The notes: generated from the letters alone by a model not told the origin. Counted from the first letter of the stretch, positions 10,548-20,965 are shown. The stretch: DNA of 64,000 nucleotides from Akebia trifoliata (GCA_017979445.1 CM030713.1:27447934-27511933), one strand, 5' to 3'. Made by a program: numbers and translations.

Positions 10548-11043
10548 TATAGAGAAAAACAGATTTATTTACAAAGTTGGGTTTCAGTAATACCTTGATC
10601 TACTCACCGAGACTAGATATTTGTTTCATGTTTTCTCTTTACTTTTGTTTTTGTTTCTTTTGTTTTCTACTTCTTGCTTGATTATGTATAGAGAAAAACA
10701 GATTTATTTACAAAGTTGGGTTTCAGTAATACCTTGATCTACTCACCGAGACTAGATATTTGTTTCATGTTTTCTCTTTACTTTTGTTTTTGTTTCTTTT
10801 GTTTTCTACTTCTTGCTTGATTATGTATTTTATCTTTCCACATGAATGGGGGAACCCAATGAGGATGTGATGTATGGTAGCTTGAACTTTAAACAAAATA
10901 TTAGCCTGATTAGTAACTTTTTTGTTTTCTACTTCTTGCTTGATTATGTATTTTATCTTTCCATATGAATGGGGGAACCCAATGAGGATGTGATGTTTGG
11001 TAGCTTGAACTTTAAACAAAATATTAGCCTGATTAGTAACTTT
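10548..11043. repeat. Two overlapping tandem duplications (139 bp and 123 bp)
   Basis: A 139-bp unit (10548-10686) is repeated at 10687-10825. Its last part then starts a second unit of 123 bp (about 10798-10920) repeated at 10921-11043. The two units share a TTTGTTTTCTACTTCTTGCT segment, so the second duplication arose across the edge of the first. The copies are almost identical, which suggests recent events. Confidence 0.85.
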
Positions 11044-11577
11044 AAATAACCTATCACTCTGAGGGAGCCCTTGATTTTTTTCTCAAGGAACAATATTTTT
11101 AGTATTGTTGTTGTATATTATAATCTGATAGGTTTTATTTTAACCTAAATAAATCATGGTTTGATTAAGGGCCATTTGAGTTTGAGCGTCAATGGTACAC
11201 TAAAGGGGATATCAACTTGAACTTAAAGTATCCTCCCAGTATTTCAAATATTTTGTCCAATATAAACTATCACATCTTGCTTTATAGAGCACCCATTTGA
11301 ACATTACTAATTTAAAATCTTAATTTGGTTATCATTTACTTCTTTTAATTTAATTTTGCTAACATGAATGCTCCTGATTCAAGAGGCCAAATACCATTGC
11401 ACAATTGTATTCTCATCAGAAGCAGAACTTTGTTTGCCCAACTACGTTTCTCAAGGTGACCTTTATTATCCTTGCCCCATCGTGGTGGTTATACATTTAG
11501 TAATTTTGCTAGCACATCCCTTCCCGTCCCCCCCCAACCCCCGCTCCCCCCCCACCCTTTTTTTATTTTCTTTTAGT

Positions 11578-11665
11578 TGCGTAAGTTGGACTTCAACCCA
11601 TGACCTCAAAGTTGGTTTGCAAGATGTCAAACCAGCTGAGCTTATGGGTCTAAGCCCTACTCCAA
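11578..11665 (-). mobile_element. tRNA-derived SINE fragment, second family
   Basis: On the minus strand AAGCTCAGCTGGTTTGACA (A-box type) is followed by TTTGAGGTCATGGGTTGAAGTCC, whose GGGTTGAAGTCC is B-box-like. The block GGTTTGACA..CAACTTTGAG also occurs on the plus strand at 21865-21955, so the two are copies of one family. Confidence 0.5.
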
Positions 11666-12706
11666 ATTAGAATGTAAGAGACAAAAATTTAAGATTTTTG
11701 TCTGTAGAAAATGTAAGGATATACTTGGAACATGAATGCTTATCGACTAGGCACAATGTGATGGCCTAGAATTCAATAAAAAGAAATTACATTGAAACAG
11801 CAATAATTCATTAACCATCAGATTGGGTACTAAATGGCTGACTGATACAAAAACAAATATAAACTAAACTAAGTCTTTATCCCTAAGTGGCATCCCCCCA
11901 ACTTTCGGGTTCCTCCTGAAGTTCTTATTCATCATTATTATCCGTTGGACATGAAAAGTTCGTGAACGGTGAAGCCAAGAAAGTAAATAATCCATGAAAA
12001 CTATAATATGTAGGAAAATTGGGAGTTGGAATAAAATAAAATAAAAGGAAGACTTATGTCGTGATAATTTTCAATGTTTTCGAAGGTAATTTATATAGAT
12101 AACTATTATCACAATTCTGAGTGATTTATTTGTTGGTTGCCTAGTGTTGGGATCAACCTCTCTCGAGTGGTTTGTCACTCTCGTGGTATTTAGCCAATGT
12201 CCTGTCCTTAGACGGGAGTGATCCTACCTAGGATCAACCTCTCTTGAGATAGTATCTACCCCTCAAGCTATTTAGCCGGGTAGGATCAGGTAAGAGTATA
12301 CTAATTATTATTCTATAATGTTCGTCTCTTTTATATATTTATATTTATATATATAAAGATATAAAGTATGGCCCTAGGCCAGTTTTTATGAAATCATGAG
12401 TTTGCGATAACTAGGATATTTAGGTGGCATAGCCAGTCATTTGGAAGTAGCAAGTAGTTTTAAGAAAATAAAATAAAGAGAAGTTAGAATCAAACATTAC
12501 GTGGCTTGGTCGATCATCAACATGTAGTAAGAATAATTTAAAGATCATATTGATTTGATCTTTTCTCTTGTTTATCTCTCAAATTATAAAGAGTATTATG
12601 TAAGTGCTTTAATTAACAATTATTCTTAAGCAATTGAATGCTTAGGTAAGGTTTTATCAAAACTAGGATCTCATTTATACAATTATGCTTTACGTTTTCT
12701 AATCAG

Positions 12707-14077
12707 AGGTGTATGTTGCAAGAGAGAAGAATGGTATCTATATACCACGAGATCATTATCTACAAGAAGAAGCTGAAAAGAAGGTTTGATTCTTACCATG
12801 TAATTCATCTTTAATGTATTCTCTCTTGAAGTTCCTAATGAGAGGGACATTTCAACTTTGTTCTCCAGGCTATGTCATGGAACTTGATTCAGAGTCCAAG
12901 GACAAGGTACAATCCACAACCTATGTATTTGGTTTTTTTATTTGTCTTTTTGGTTACTATATGTATAGATTTAACCAGCTAATTGTATATCGTGAGCAGC
13001 AAGTAATGGGACTTCAAGAACTTTACAACTCTCAGCAACTGTTGACTGTAGAATTAAGTGAAAAACTTGAAAAGACTCAGGTGACTTGTTGTATAGTCAT
13101 TCTCCTGACCTTCTTTTAAGCTTTTTGCCTCAATGCAAGAAATTAAAGTCTTTGTTGTTGCCTGTATGTGTCCATAGAAAAAACTCGAGAACACTGAACA
13201 TGCGTTGTTCAATCTAGAGGATAGATATAGACAGGCCAACTCAACGATTAAAGAAAAGGAATTCTTAATCTTTAATCTCCTCAGATCAGGTGAGTAAAGT
13301 TCCATCACCTTCTTTCAGCACCCTTTCCTGATTGTTTTATGAAATGATGTTTCTTTTTTGTTTCCTTCGAGAACTTCCATGTTAGGCTTGAATTTTGGAA
13401 AAAAATATTTTGAGATGTTTTGGCATTGATATTTTTATCTGTCACTCATTATTTGGATTGGATGAAGGGTGCCTGAAAAGGTTGTAATCGATTGGAACAT
13501 TTAGTTAACAACTTAGTTTAGCTTTAAGTACATGTTGACCATTCCATTGGTTTTTCACACTCATCACATCTGTATCTACTTTACATAGTTTGAACCAGTA
13601 CCCTTAATTCAAATAGCTTCCATCTTGCTAGGGGTGTTGGACAGTTGCCATCTTGCTAGGGGTGTTGGACAGTTGCCATCTTGCATCAGTGACATTTATT
13701 GCTTATTTTTCAGAGAAAGCACTCATGGAACGAGCATTTGAGCTTCGATCAGAGCTAGAGAATGCAACATCTGATGTGTCTGGATTGTTTGCCGAAATTG
13801 GTTTGTGTCCATGTTTTGAAGTACACAATGTTGGGTATATCTTACTAAAAAACAAGGCATGAAGATTGCCTATAAACTTTTGCAATGTGATTGGTGTGTA
13901 GAACGCAAGGATAAAATAGAAGATGGAAACAGAACTCTTGTTCAGAAATTCCAGTCTCAATTGACTCAACAACTTGAGGTCTTGCATAAGACTGTTGCAG
14001 CTTCCATAATGCAGCAGGAACAAGAATTAAAAGAAATGGAAGAAGATATGCAGTCGTTCGTTTCCACAAAAGCAGAT
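12707..14077 (+). pseudogene. Kinesin-5 (BIMC/KIN-5) gene fragment, exons of the stalk
   Basis: Six exons with GT..AG borders read as the stalk of plant KIN-5, the spindle motor: 12707-12783 (VYVAREKNGIYIPRDHYLQ), 12869-12909 (ELDSESKDK), 13000-13080 (MGLQELYNSQQLLTVELSEK), 13178-13289 (KKLENTEHALFNLEDRYRQA), 13714-13800 (EKALMERAFELRSELENA) and 13902-14077 (QLTQQLEVLHKTVAASIMQQ). The exons from 13000 on keep phase. The second exon is shortened between its GCTATG start and ELDSES and shifts the frame, and both the motor domain and the tail are absent. It therefore cannot make a kinesin. Sequence continues at 14091 directly into a fragment of an unrelated gene. Position inside the probable CACTA element suggests transposon capture; a locally duplicated pseudogene is the alternative. 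Confidence 0.88.
13621..13686. repeat. 28-bp tandem duplication in a kinesin-fragment intron
   Basis: CATCTTGCTAGGGGTGTTGG begins at 13621 and again at 13649, with a third partial start at 13677. Confidence 0.9.
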
Positions 14078-14090
14078 GTAAGATGTAAAT

Positions 14091-15056
14091 TATGAAGCGG
14101 AGTACGTAGATGGTGTGATGAGGCTGTATGCTACGGTGGTGTTGCCGAAGAACATGGCGGGGGCGACGGTGAATCAAGTGTGGCAGGTGTTCGAAAGGAA
14201 CACTTGATTTAATGAGTGGGCAGAGCAATAGTACCCAAAGTAAAAGAGGAAATTCAAATCTCAAAAAGAGGAATGTAAGTTGTTTTTTTATGCTTAATTT
14301 TGTTTATTTGTGGTTTTTGTTACTTAGTGGTTTCCTTGTTATATGATCTTTAAAAAAAAAAAAGAAAAAAAAAAAACTAATTTGTATTGTTTTTTTTTTT
14401 GGCAGATTCATGGAATTCTGAATGCAGTGAGTTGGGGAATTTTGTTTCCAATTGGAGCCATATTTGCTAGGTATCTCAGGACATTCAAGTCAACAGATCC
14501 AGCTTGGTTTTATCTTCATATCTTTTGTCAGAGTTCTTCCTATGTTATTGGAGTTGCCGGATGGGCTACTGGTCTTCAGCTCGGGGCCAATTCAAAGGGT
14601 TTGGTATACAAATCTCATCGGAATATTGGGATCACTCTCTTTTGTTTCGCAACATTGCAGGTAATTATAATTGTTCCTAATTTGTTCATTGTTTCTTATT
14701 TTAGGCACATTTTCTTAATCAATCATAATGAGTTTATCGTTCTTTGTGTTGTGTAGATTTTCCCATTGTTCCTAAGGCCAAAGAAGGAGCACAAGTACAG
14801 GATTTACTGGAATTTTTTCCACCATATTGTTGGATACTCCATCCTTGTTCTTGGTATCGTCAACGTGTTTAAAGGTCTAGACATGTTGGATCCAGCTAAA
14901 ATGTGGAAAACAGCTTATATTGTGGTATTGTGTGTATTGGGTGGGATTGCATTAGTGTTGGAAGTTACGACATGGATCGTTGTTCTGAAAAGGAAATCCG
15001 AGGCATCCACCGAACCTTATGATGGGAATGGCAAGCAACAACCACTCACAGTTTGA
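14091..15056 (+). pseudogene. Cytochrome b561 and DOMON domain gene, 5'-truncated and frameshifted
   Basis: Three exons encode the C-terminal two thirds of a plant DOMON-cytochrome b561 protein, a transmembrane electron carrier family. Exon 14091-14274 holds the end of the DOMON domain (YEAEYVDGVMRLYATVVLPK, VNQVWQ) and then, in another frame from 14203, the linker LDLMSGQSNSTQSK. The loss between VNQVWQ and LDLMSG creates a stop at about 14207. Exons 14406-14660 ([32 protein letters not shown]) and 14757-15056 ([28 protein letters not shown]) give the b561 transmembrane core with its haem-ligand His residues and the usual basic tail, ending at TGA 15054-15056. Signal peptide and most of DOMON are missing, replaced by kinesin-5 sequence. 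AATAAA at 15296-15301 could still serve as a poly(A) signal. A truncated protein starting inside the b561 core is conceivable but not supported. Confidence 0.88.
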
Positions 15057-15295
15057 TCAACAACAAGATTGCAGGGCCACATATAGTATTGAGGAGAGTT
15101 GGTTCTCTTACAGTTTGTCTATAAAGTTACTTCTTCGGCTTTCTCTTAGGTATCTCTTAGAATCTATTATTGCTTCTTCAATTGTTTGTGTTTTGTGTTT
15201 TAAATTAAATCAGGAGTGTGACATAAATAGATGTATATATGTCATATACTACTTTATTGTCAGTTATTTGTAGTTTCGACAGAATTTTCGATCTT

Positions 15296-15301
15296 AATAA
15301 A
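15296..15301 (+). terminator. Candidate poly(A) signal AATAAA of the b561 fragment
   Basis: AATAAA lies 240 bp after the stop codon in T-rich sequence, as in an ordinary plant 3' UTR. It implies the captured segment includes the donor gene's 3' end. Confidence 0.45.
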
Positions 15302-15454
15302 GAGGTTTCATGTATATTAATTTTGGGTTATTTAATTTAGTTTGGAGCTTGTTTTATGATTTTTCTTTTGTTTTTTCTTTTTCTGATTTTTTTTTAAATA
15401 TTATTTCGGTCATTGTGATTGGTAAATTAGAGGACCGTGTTATTGTTTGTTAAA

Positions 15455-15647
15455 CCTCCAAATTTGACGGTCATACTCTATGGATTTTTTTTTTAAATCC
15501 ATTCTCCAATAATTTGATAGTTCAGGGTCGTCAAAAAAAAAATTCTACAAGAGAATATTTGACAGGCATATTTGACGGGAGGGTCCGTCAAATTTTGAGA
15601 AATTTGACGGGCTAAGACCGTCAAATATGAGCCTTTTTCACATAGTG
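15455..15647. repeat. Subterminal AAATTTGACGG repeats and right terminus of the CACTA element
   Basis: Five copies of TTTGACGG or its complement occur in both orientations within 190 bp of the terminus TTTTTCACATAGTG. Dense subterminal repeats, which serve as transposase binding sites in the CACTA superfamily, are the best single evidence for this end. Confidence 0.7.
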
Positions 15648-15650
15648 TCC

Positions 15651-17240
15651 CATGCTAAATTAGCTTATAAAAAATATTAATTTAAAAAAATTATTAAAAA
15701 TAATTTAAAACGATGGTTTCCTAAAATTGTTTGATTATCTAGTTATTTATATTTTCTTCTGTTTTTCAATCTAAAATGCCCATACTTTTTAATGTCTAGA
15801 GAGAATGTTGGATAGTCCATACTTCATCATTGGCCAACCTCAATTGGGCCTCAATGCATCATGGTGAGCTTAATCACAAAATATTCGTAACCTGGAGTAC
15901 GGAGATTGATCAAGTTGGTCTCAATCAATTAGGCTTGACCCAAATGAGGCCTCTTTTGAGCCAAGAAAGGAATGACTAAATTGGGCAAGCTTAGGTGTAC
16001 ATGCATGCTTGAGAAAAATTGCTGTCTTGCGGGCTTTGTTTTTACTTAAGCCCACATTAAAAAAAAATTAAGCCCAATACTTGTCAAAAAGGTGAAATGG
16101 GTTGGTTATCCAAACATTTCAAACTCTCCCCATGCCCCTATTGCACCCACAACTTTTTAATGCCTTGAACATCAATCCACCTCGTCTCAATTGTAAAAAC
16201 ATGATCTAATCCAAATTAACATAAAAAAATGATTTGGTATACTCTTTTCACCTTAATAAAATACAACATAAACTGATACTCTAATAATTTCATAGTAATG
16301 TTTATAATTTTGGAATTTGGATCGATCAAGTCAGCTGTTTATGAGTGGTATAATTGTATATTTTATTGGTTTTGGCTCATTTCCGAAGAACATTGAGCAT
16401 CCACTTGTTGGTAATTATTCTATAGTGTTACCCACTATGAGCTGATTGGATTTAGACGTTTTTCAGTTCACATAAACTTAGTTAGCCCTTGAATCAAATA
16501 GGTTACCCAATGGGGTTCACACCTTGTGCCAATTTTACAGTTTACTAGGAAGTTCCGTTCGTAAACTTTGTGGTAATTGAAAGCTATATGTGATCTTAAT
16601 CAATGTTTTAAAAATTGGACCAATAATCAATGTTTTAAGGAATTCTCAAAATTGTGCCCCTAAATTACCTTTTATTGTCATTGTTGATTTGAACTCAGTT
16701 GGACTATAAACTTTGTTAAGGCAACTAAGAGCCTTATAAATTTTAAATATTCTTGTGGGGGCAATAGTCGGGTATTTTTTTCCGTCGTTGTTATCAGTTG
16801 CAATAACATATAAATCCCTATATTTTTTATTTTTTATTTTTTTTAAATTGGGCAAGTGCTTCCATTTCTCCATTGTAAATTCTCCCCTCCATCCTTGGAG
16901 GAATTGGTTTCTCATTTTGAAGCCATTTCTTTCCATGGGTCCCACCGTCATCGAAATTCTAGAATGTGTCATCAAGAACTGTCCAAGATACTCCAACCCT
17001 TCTAATTCACATGGTAGGCCAGAGTGCTAATTTGGCCATTATTAAGGAATGTGTGGGCAATTATCGGATCAGAGACTAAACGAATAAAGGGATTGTAGTA
17101 TGAATTGGAATGGAAATGGTGATCAATGCCATGATGCAAGGTGAGGCTTTGGTGTTGGTGTTGGTGCTGGTGAAGTAATATTTGTTACTAGTAATCTTCG
17201 TAAAGCTGTCTGGTATTCTAGTGGCGATAGCCCCGAATTT
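15651..17240. other. Intergenic, no gene recognised
   Basis: AT-rich sequence. The open frames near 16650-17030 on both strands overlap each other, lack recognisable motifs and lack splice context, so no gene is called. Confidence 0.5.
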
Positions 17241-17244
17241 TTTA

Positions 17245-17576
17245 GGGTATTTTAGAAACGCCCTTGCTGTTAAATTGGTGGTATTAGGCTTACACCCTTG
17301 CAAGATGCATATTAGGTTAACCCCTTTTGACTGTAAGTCAACGTCGTGTTTTCTAGATGATTTAACCATGGGATTTTGATTTTTTTTCAAAATTCTCTTT
17401 AAATACGTAAATTACAAAATCAAAATATGGAAGAAAAAAAACTAAATTTTCACTTTTAAATTATCAAGAAAAACCAATGTTGACTTACGGTCAAGCGGGT
17501 AAGCCTAATCTTGCATTTTGCAAGGGCTAAGCCTAATATCACCAATTTCACGAGCAGGGTATCTATAAAATACCCC
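17245..17576. mobile_element. MITE with about 100-bp terminal inverted repeats
   Basis: The left arm (GGGTATTTTAGAAACGCCC, then AAATTGGTGGTATTAGGCTT and GACTGTAAGTCAAC) is matched in reverse by the right arm (GGGGTATTTTATAGATACCC, AAATTGGTGATATTAGGCTT, GACCGTAAGTCAAC). Arms of about 100 bp enclose an AT-rich centre. A second, partial copy lies at 50930-51172. No target duplication could be read with confidence, so the superfamily is left open. Confidence 0.65.
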
Positions 17577-17634
17577 TCTTTAAGTTACGAAAAAGACAAT
17601 TGTGCAGTATTTATTTAAGGGTTTTCTATTTTGG

Positions 17635-17812
17635 GGGGGTTCTATTTTTTGATATAGATACATTTTTCTCTACTCCCAATTTTCTTAAATAGAGATCTTT
17701 AGGGGTGTAAATTTTGGAAAAAAATAGTGATTATTATTTTTCTAATCCTTGGACATAGGCACATTGCCGAACCATGTAAATACATATGATTTTTGTGTGA
17801 AATTTATGTCAA
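17635..17812 (+). mobile_element. Degenerate LTR fragment related to the Copia LTR at 24643
   Basis: CTCCCAATTTTCTTAAATAG and, further on, TTGGACATAGGCACATTGCC followed by GAACCATGTAAAT match the Copia LTRs at 24643-25055 and 26712-27112. The middle of the LTR is missing. Confidence 0.5.
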
Positions 17813-17834
17813 CATAGGTCGGTTCCACCATGCC

Positions 17835-18185
17835 AATAGAACCGAACCAACCCAAACCAAACTAACGTTGGTTTGGTTCGGTTCAGTTCATAGGTTGCCA
17901 ACATCCTATAAACTTAGTTGGGAACGACATATTTTTAATAATAATAATAATAATAAACATAAATTTCATATAATAAATCATTAATTTATCTACGAAGAAG
18001 TCATTAATCAATCTCCTAACTCTTGAACTAATTAATAATAAATTAATATATTTATTAATTAATTATATAAGGTTGGGTTCTCAGTTTGGTTCAGTTATAT
18101 ACAAGTAGAACCGAACCGCAACTTATTCCAAACCAACCCAAAGCTGTCGGTTTGATTCGATTCTCGGTTTGAACCGGACCAAGTT
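17835..18185. repeat. Palindromic GAACCGAACC/GGTTTGGTTC repeats
   Basis: Around 17837-17890 the words GAACCGAACCAACCCAAACC and GGTTTGGTTCGGTTC form an inverted pair, and related words recur at 18066-18185. A (TAA)n run is present at 17936-17956. Probably the remains of a dispersed element; its class is unknown. Confidence 0.45.
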
Positions 18186-19590
18186 GGGTTTAAATTCTAT
18201 CTTCCTCTACTAATTATTGATCTGTAATCTCATTTTCATGGTGGAGAAAAGAGGAACTAAAATTATGTTTAAAATTTTCCCCAAGCCATAAAAAGGCCTA
18301 AATACATGTGGGCCAGGTTGGACATGGGAATTTTATTGGGTCCAATTTAACAGACCATTAGACGGGCTAGACTTAGGTTAGAAATTTAGGCCTAAATATA
18401 ATTGGGCCATGTATGACCCAGCCCATCTATAGCTTACACATGGCATCATGCCATTGGTTCACAGCTTACCGCAAAATTTTTAAATAGCAAATCTTTCCAT
18501 TTTCAATTGTTATTATCGCTTGCCTTCACAACTAAGGTAAGAAGACTTGAGTTTTGACTTTTGACCGCTTAAAATTCGGGTAAAGATTTGAAAATGAAAA
18601 ATATATAAAAATTGACGACGAAAATGCGGTTTTAACTTTTAAGGACGCTTCTACTCTTTTTATTTATTAATTATGACTATTGACTAAAGTGGGGGCCTCT
18701 TTTTTAATCATAAAATATTAGAAAAAGGTGAAGGGCATCTTATGAAAAAATAAAAAGAGAACTATCTCTTATCCATCACAAATTTTTTTGGAAAATTATA
18801 GTAACAAATTTTGGATTTTGTAGTTAATCGGTGAGGGTAAAATTCGAGTTATTCGAATGAATTAGAGAAAGTTCTGCAAAAAAATCAAATTTTTTTTTGA
18901 AATTATTCAAAATATTTTATTGGATTTCTTATCAGAACTTATCATCTTCAACTTCTTTCTAAATCCAATCTTCTTGATGTTTGAATGTTGAAAAAACTAA
19001 AATTTTGAAGGTGGAGGGTAAAAATATTGTCAAATTCCATGATTAATTGAGGGATCGTCGTTTAATTCATCAAATTAATTGGCTAACTCTTAATTCGACA
19101 ATTTTTTTTTAAATAATTTAGATAATTTTGTAATTATAAGGAGAATGTTAAAATAGAACCCTCTTACATTCTCCCTTTAATGAGATCAATAACTTAGAAA
19201 GAATCAAACTTATCCCAACGATTTTACTGAAAAATCGTATCGCAACAATAATATGCTTTGACCCACCCAAAAAAAAATATTGTAGCACACTAGTAATAAG
19301 CTCCGAAAAGATTAGGCTCTTCATACGCATAACAACTTGACGCGGTTCAAACCCCTAATCAGAATCATTTAAAACAAGATTAAAAAAAAAAATTCAAAAT
19401 CGATCCTTACTAATTGGCTTGAACTAGCACAAAGTTGGCCAATAAATGAATTTATATTTAAGTAGATTTGAGCAATATTTGTCTTAGCATTTAGAACTTA
19501 CTTATTTGTAAGACTATTGATTTAAAATACTTAGATCAAAAATCACCAATGAGATTACTTTTTGGCATGCACATCTACCTGGGTCACTAC
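18186..19590. other. Intergenic, no gene recognised
   Basis: AT-rich, stop-dense sequence without exon-like stretches. A GGTTCAAACCCC B-box-like word occurs near 19344 without a convincing A box. Confidence 0.5.
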
Positions 19591-19599
19591 CCCAAGTGG

Positions 19600-19772
19600 C
19601 ACACTCAATCTGACTCTCCTAACGTAACAAGTTATGGAACCGTAGTTCTGTATGCCTTGGGATACAAAGCTACACTTCCCCATAAAAAGTGTACCCCGTG
19701 GGAACCGTGTATCCCAAGGCATACAGATCTACGATTCTTGAACTTTTCACGTCAAGAGAGTCGATTGAGTGG
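19600..19772. mobile_element. Family C hairpin MITE, copy 1
   Basis: The left arm (ACTCAATCTGACTCTCCTAA .. TCTGTATGCCTTGGGATACA) pairs with the right arm (TGTATCCCAAGGCATACAGA .. GAGTCGATTGAGT). The central part of the stem is nearly perfect. Other copies lie at 21315-21512, 30399-30577, 55692-55912 and 61575-61738. Confidence 0.7.
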
Positions 19773-20357
19773 GTAATTACGGCATTTTTACCTAAAAATC
19801 TTTTTTAGACTAATATTTAATAAAAGAGTACTATAGAGTCAATGTTTTTTTAAAGGGACTTTTTGGTACATAATTTCAAAAATGAATCTTTGTGATCATT
19901 GTCCCTTTTCTATAGGGGCTAAGTGAATATTCAATGATCCTGCTTAATTAAAAAAACTCCAGAATTATAAATTAATAGAAAAAAAAAATGAAGAAAAAGA
20001 AAGCTAAATTATGCTCATGGGAGAGAATAAACTTCTCTGTTTTTTCCTTATTTTTATTCCTTAATCAGAATACTTAAACCTGTAAAATCTCAGTTAAAGA
20101 AAAAATAATATAATAATAACATGAAGAGGATAGAACTATAGAAGCTAAAAGAAAAGCAATCTGACCAAGAACAACTGCAAATAAAGGAACCCACTTCACC
20201 TTCTTGACCATTCTGAATGATTTCTAATCTTCTTTTTTTTTTTTTTTTGTAGAATTTTAGTAGATAAAATGATGTATTCTTCCTGGATCTTCAAAAGCTC
20301 TTGAAATTCATCTAGTCTCTAGCACTAATCTCTAAGAAATCCAAGGGTAAAGAAATC

Positions 20358-20754
20358 CTAGGGATGTGGGATTTTCTTATGGAGCTCATACATCAAAGCT
20401 TGATTCTCTTGATGAAGCAACATAGCTTTCATCCTCAACTTCTCATTCTCCTCTATGATGCTTCTGTTCTCCAAGTAAAGCTTCAAGTTCTTTAATTCCA
20501 AATTTGCCCTCACCACCATCACCATTTCTCCTTGTAATTTTCTTCTTCTCCTGTTGTATTAAACATCTTATTAATCCAATTTTTTTGTATTAAAATCATC
20601 AAATAATTGAAACCCAAATCATAAAAAAGAATAAAAAGTAGTTTAGGTACCTGGTGAGCCTCTGTACTCGAATTTTCGATCTTTTTGGTCGATTTGAACT
20701 AATGGGAGAGTAAGAAAGATGATATTGGTTCCACTCTGAGATCTTAATACACAT
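20358..20754 (-). CDS. ZPR: LITTLE ZIPPER (ZPR) microprotein
   Basis: Two coding exons, 20754-20651 and 20550-20358, joined by an intron with GT (20650-20649) and AG (20552-20551) borders; the split codon AG|G rejoins as Arg. The product has 98 residues. The N-terminus starts MCIKISEW, as in ZPR1/2-type proteins (MC...), followed by a basic stretch spanning the splice junction (LTRRRRKLQ). The zipper is NLELKNLKLYLENRSIIEEN, EKLRMKAMLLHQENQALMYE, LHKKIP. This is the ZPR signature: a leucine zipper like that of class III HD-ZIP factors without a homeodomain. ZPRs are known to form inactive heterodimers with HD-ZIP III proteins and to act in leaf polarity and meristem control. Role here is inferred from family. 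Start chosen because it follows the TATA-like element at 20885-20875 and gives the conserved MC start. Confidence 0.92.
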
Positions 20755-20874
20755 TTTTTTTTTCTCTCAAAAAATAAGATTAGTCTTCTAAAAATGAAAC
20801 CTTCTTGTTTGGTGTAGATAACATAAAGAAAGAGAGGAAATGGAGGGATTGGGGGAGAGTGTGGGACGTGAGAA

Positions 20875-20885
20875 GATATAAATAG
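20875..20885 (-). promoter_or_regulatory. TATA-like element of the ZPR gene
   Basis: CTATTTATATC on the minus strand, about 120 bp upstream of the ZPR start codon. Confidence 0.4.
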
Positions 20886-20890
20886 ATGGG

Positions 20891-20965
20891 TATGTGCGCA
20901 CGTGTGTGCGTGTGTGTATGTGTATATGTACGTGTATGTGTGTGTGTGTTTTGTGCGTGTGTGTG
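20891..20965. repeat. Compound (GT)n microsatellite in the ZPR promoter
   Basis: TGTG and CGTGTG words cover about 75 bp immediately upstream of the TATA-like element. On the minus strand this is a CA repeat. Length variation here could affect ZPR expression, which is an inference. Confidence 0.85.

Larger units (their letters stand above)
8012..15647. mobile_element. Probable non-autonomous CACTA transposon carrying host gene fragments
   Basis: The left end reads CACTACGTCAAAA and the right end, reverse-complemented, CACTATGTGAAAA (11 of 13 identical, with the diagnostic CACTA). The trinucleotide TCC flanks both sides (8009-8011 and 15648-15650), matching the 3-bp CACTA target duplication. 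Subterminal repeats of AAATTTGACGGGC type occur at the right end in both orientations (15461, 15571, 15584, 15601, 15619) and in degenerate form at the left end (8045-8075, GGCCCGTCGAATTTT). No transposase is recognisable; instead the interior holds CT-rich sequence, tandem repeats, a SINE-like fragment, and exons from a kinesin-5 and a cytochrome b561/DOMON gene. The right end is stronger than the left. Confidence 0.62.

Noticed and set aside
10765..11019. Minus-strand frame with repeated HHILIGFPHS peptides
   Set aside because: The peptide repeat only mirrors the 123-bp DNA duplication; no start context or homology.
12814..13119. Single open frame across the kinesin fragment
   Set aside because: It runs through introns; the real exons are shorter and match kinesin-5 with proper borders.
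16646..17030. Overlapping frames of 91-116 codons on opposite strands
   Set aside because: No recognisable domain and no exon signals; likely chance.
20891..20965. GT-rich tract as a functional Z-DNA or regulatory element
   Set aside because: Nothing beyond its composition and position supports a function, so it is listed only as a microsatellite.
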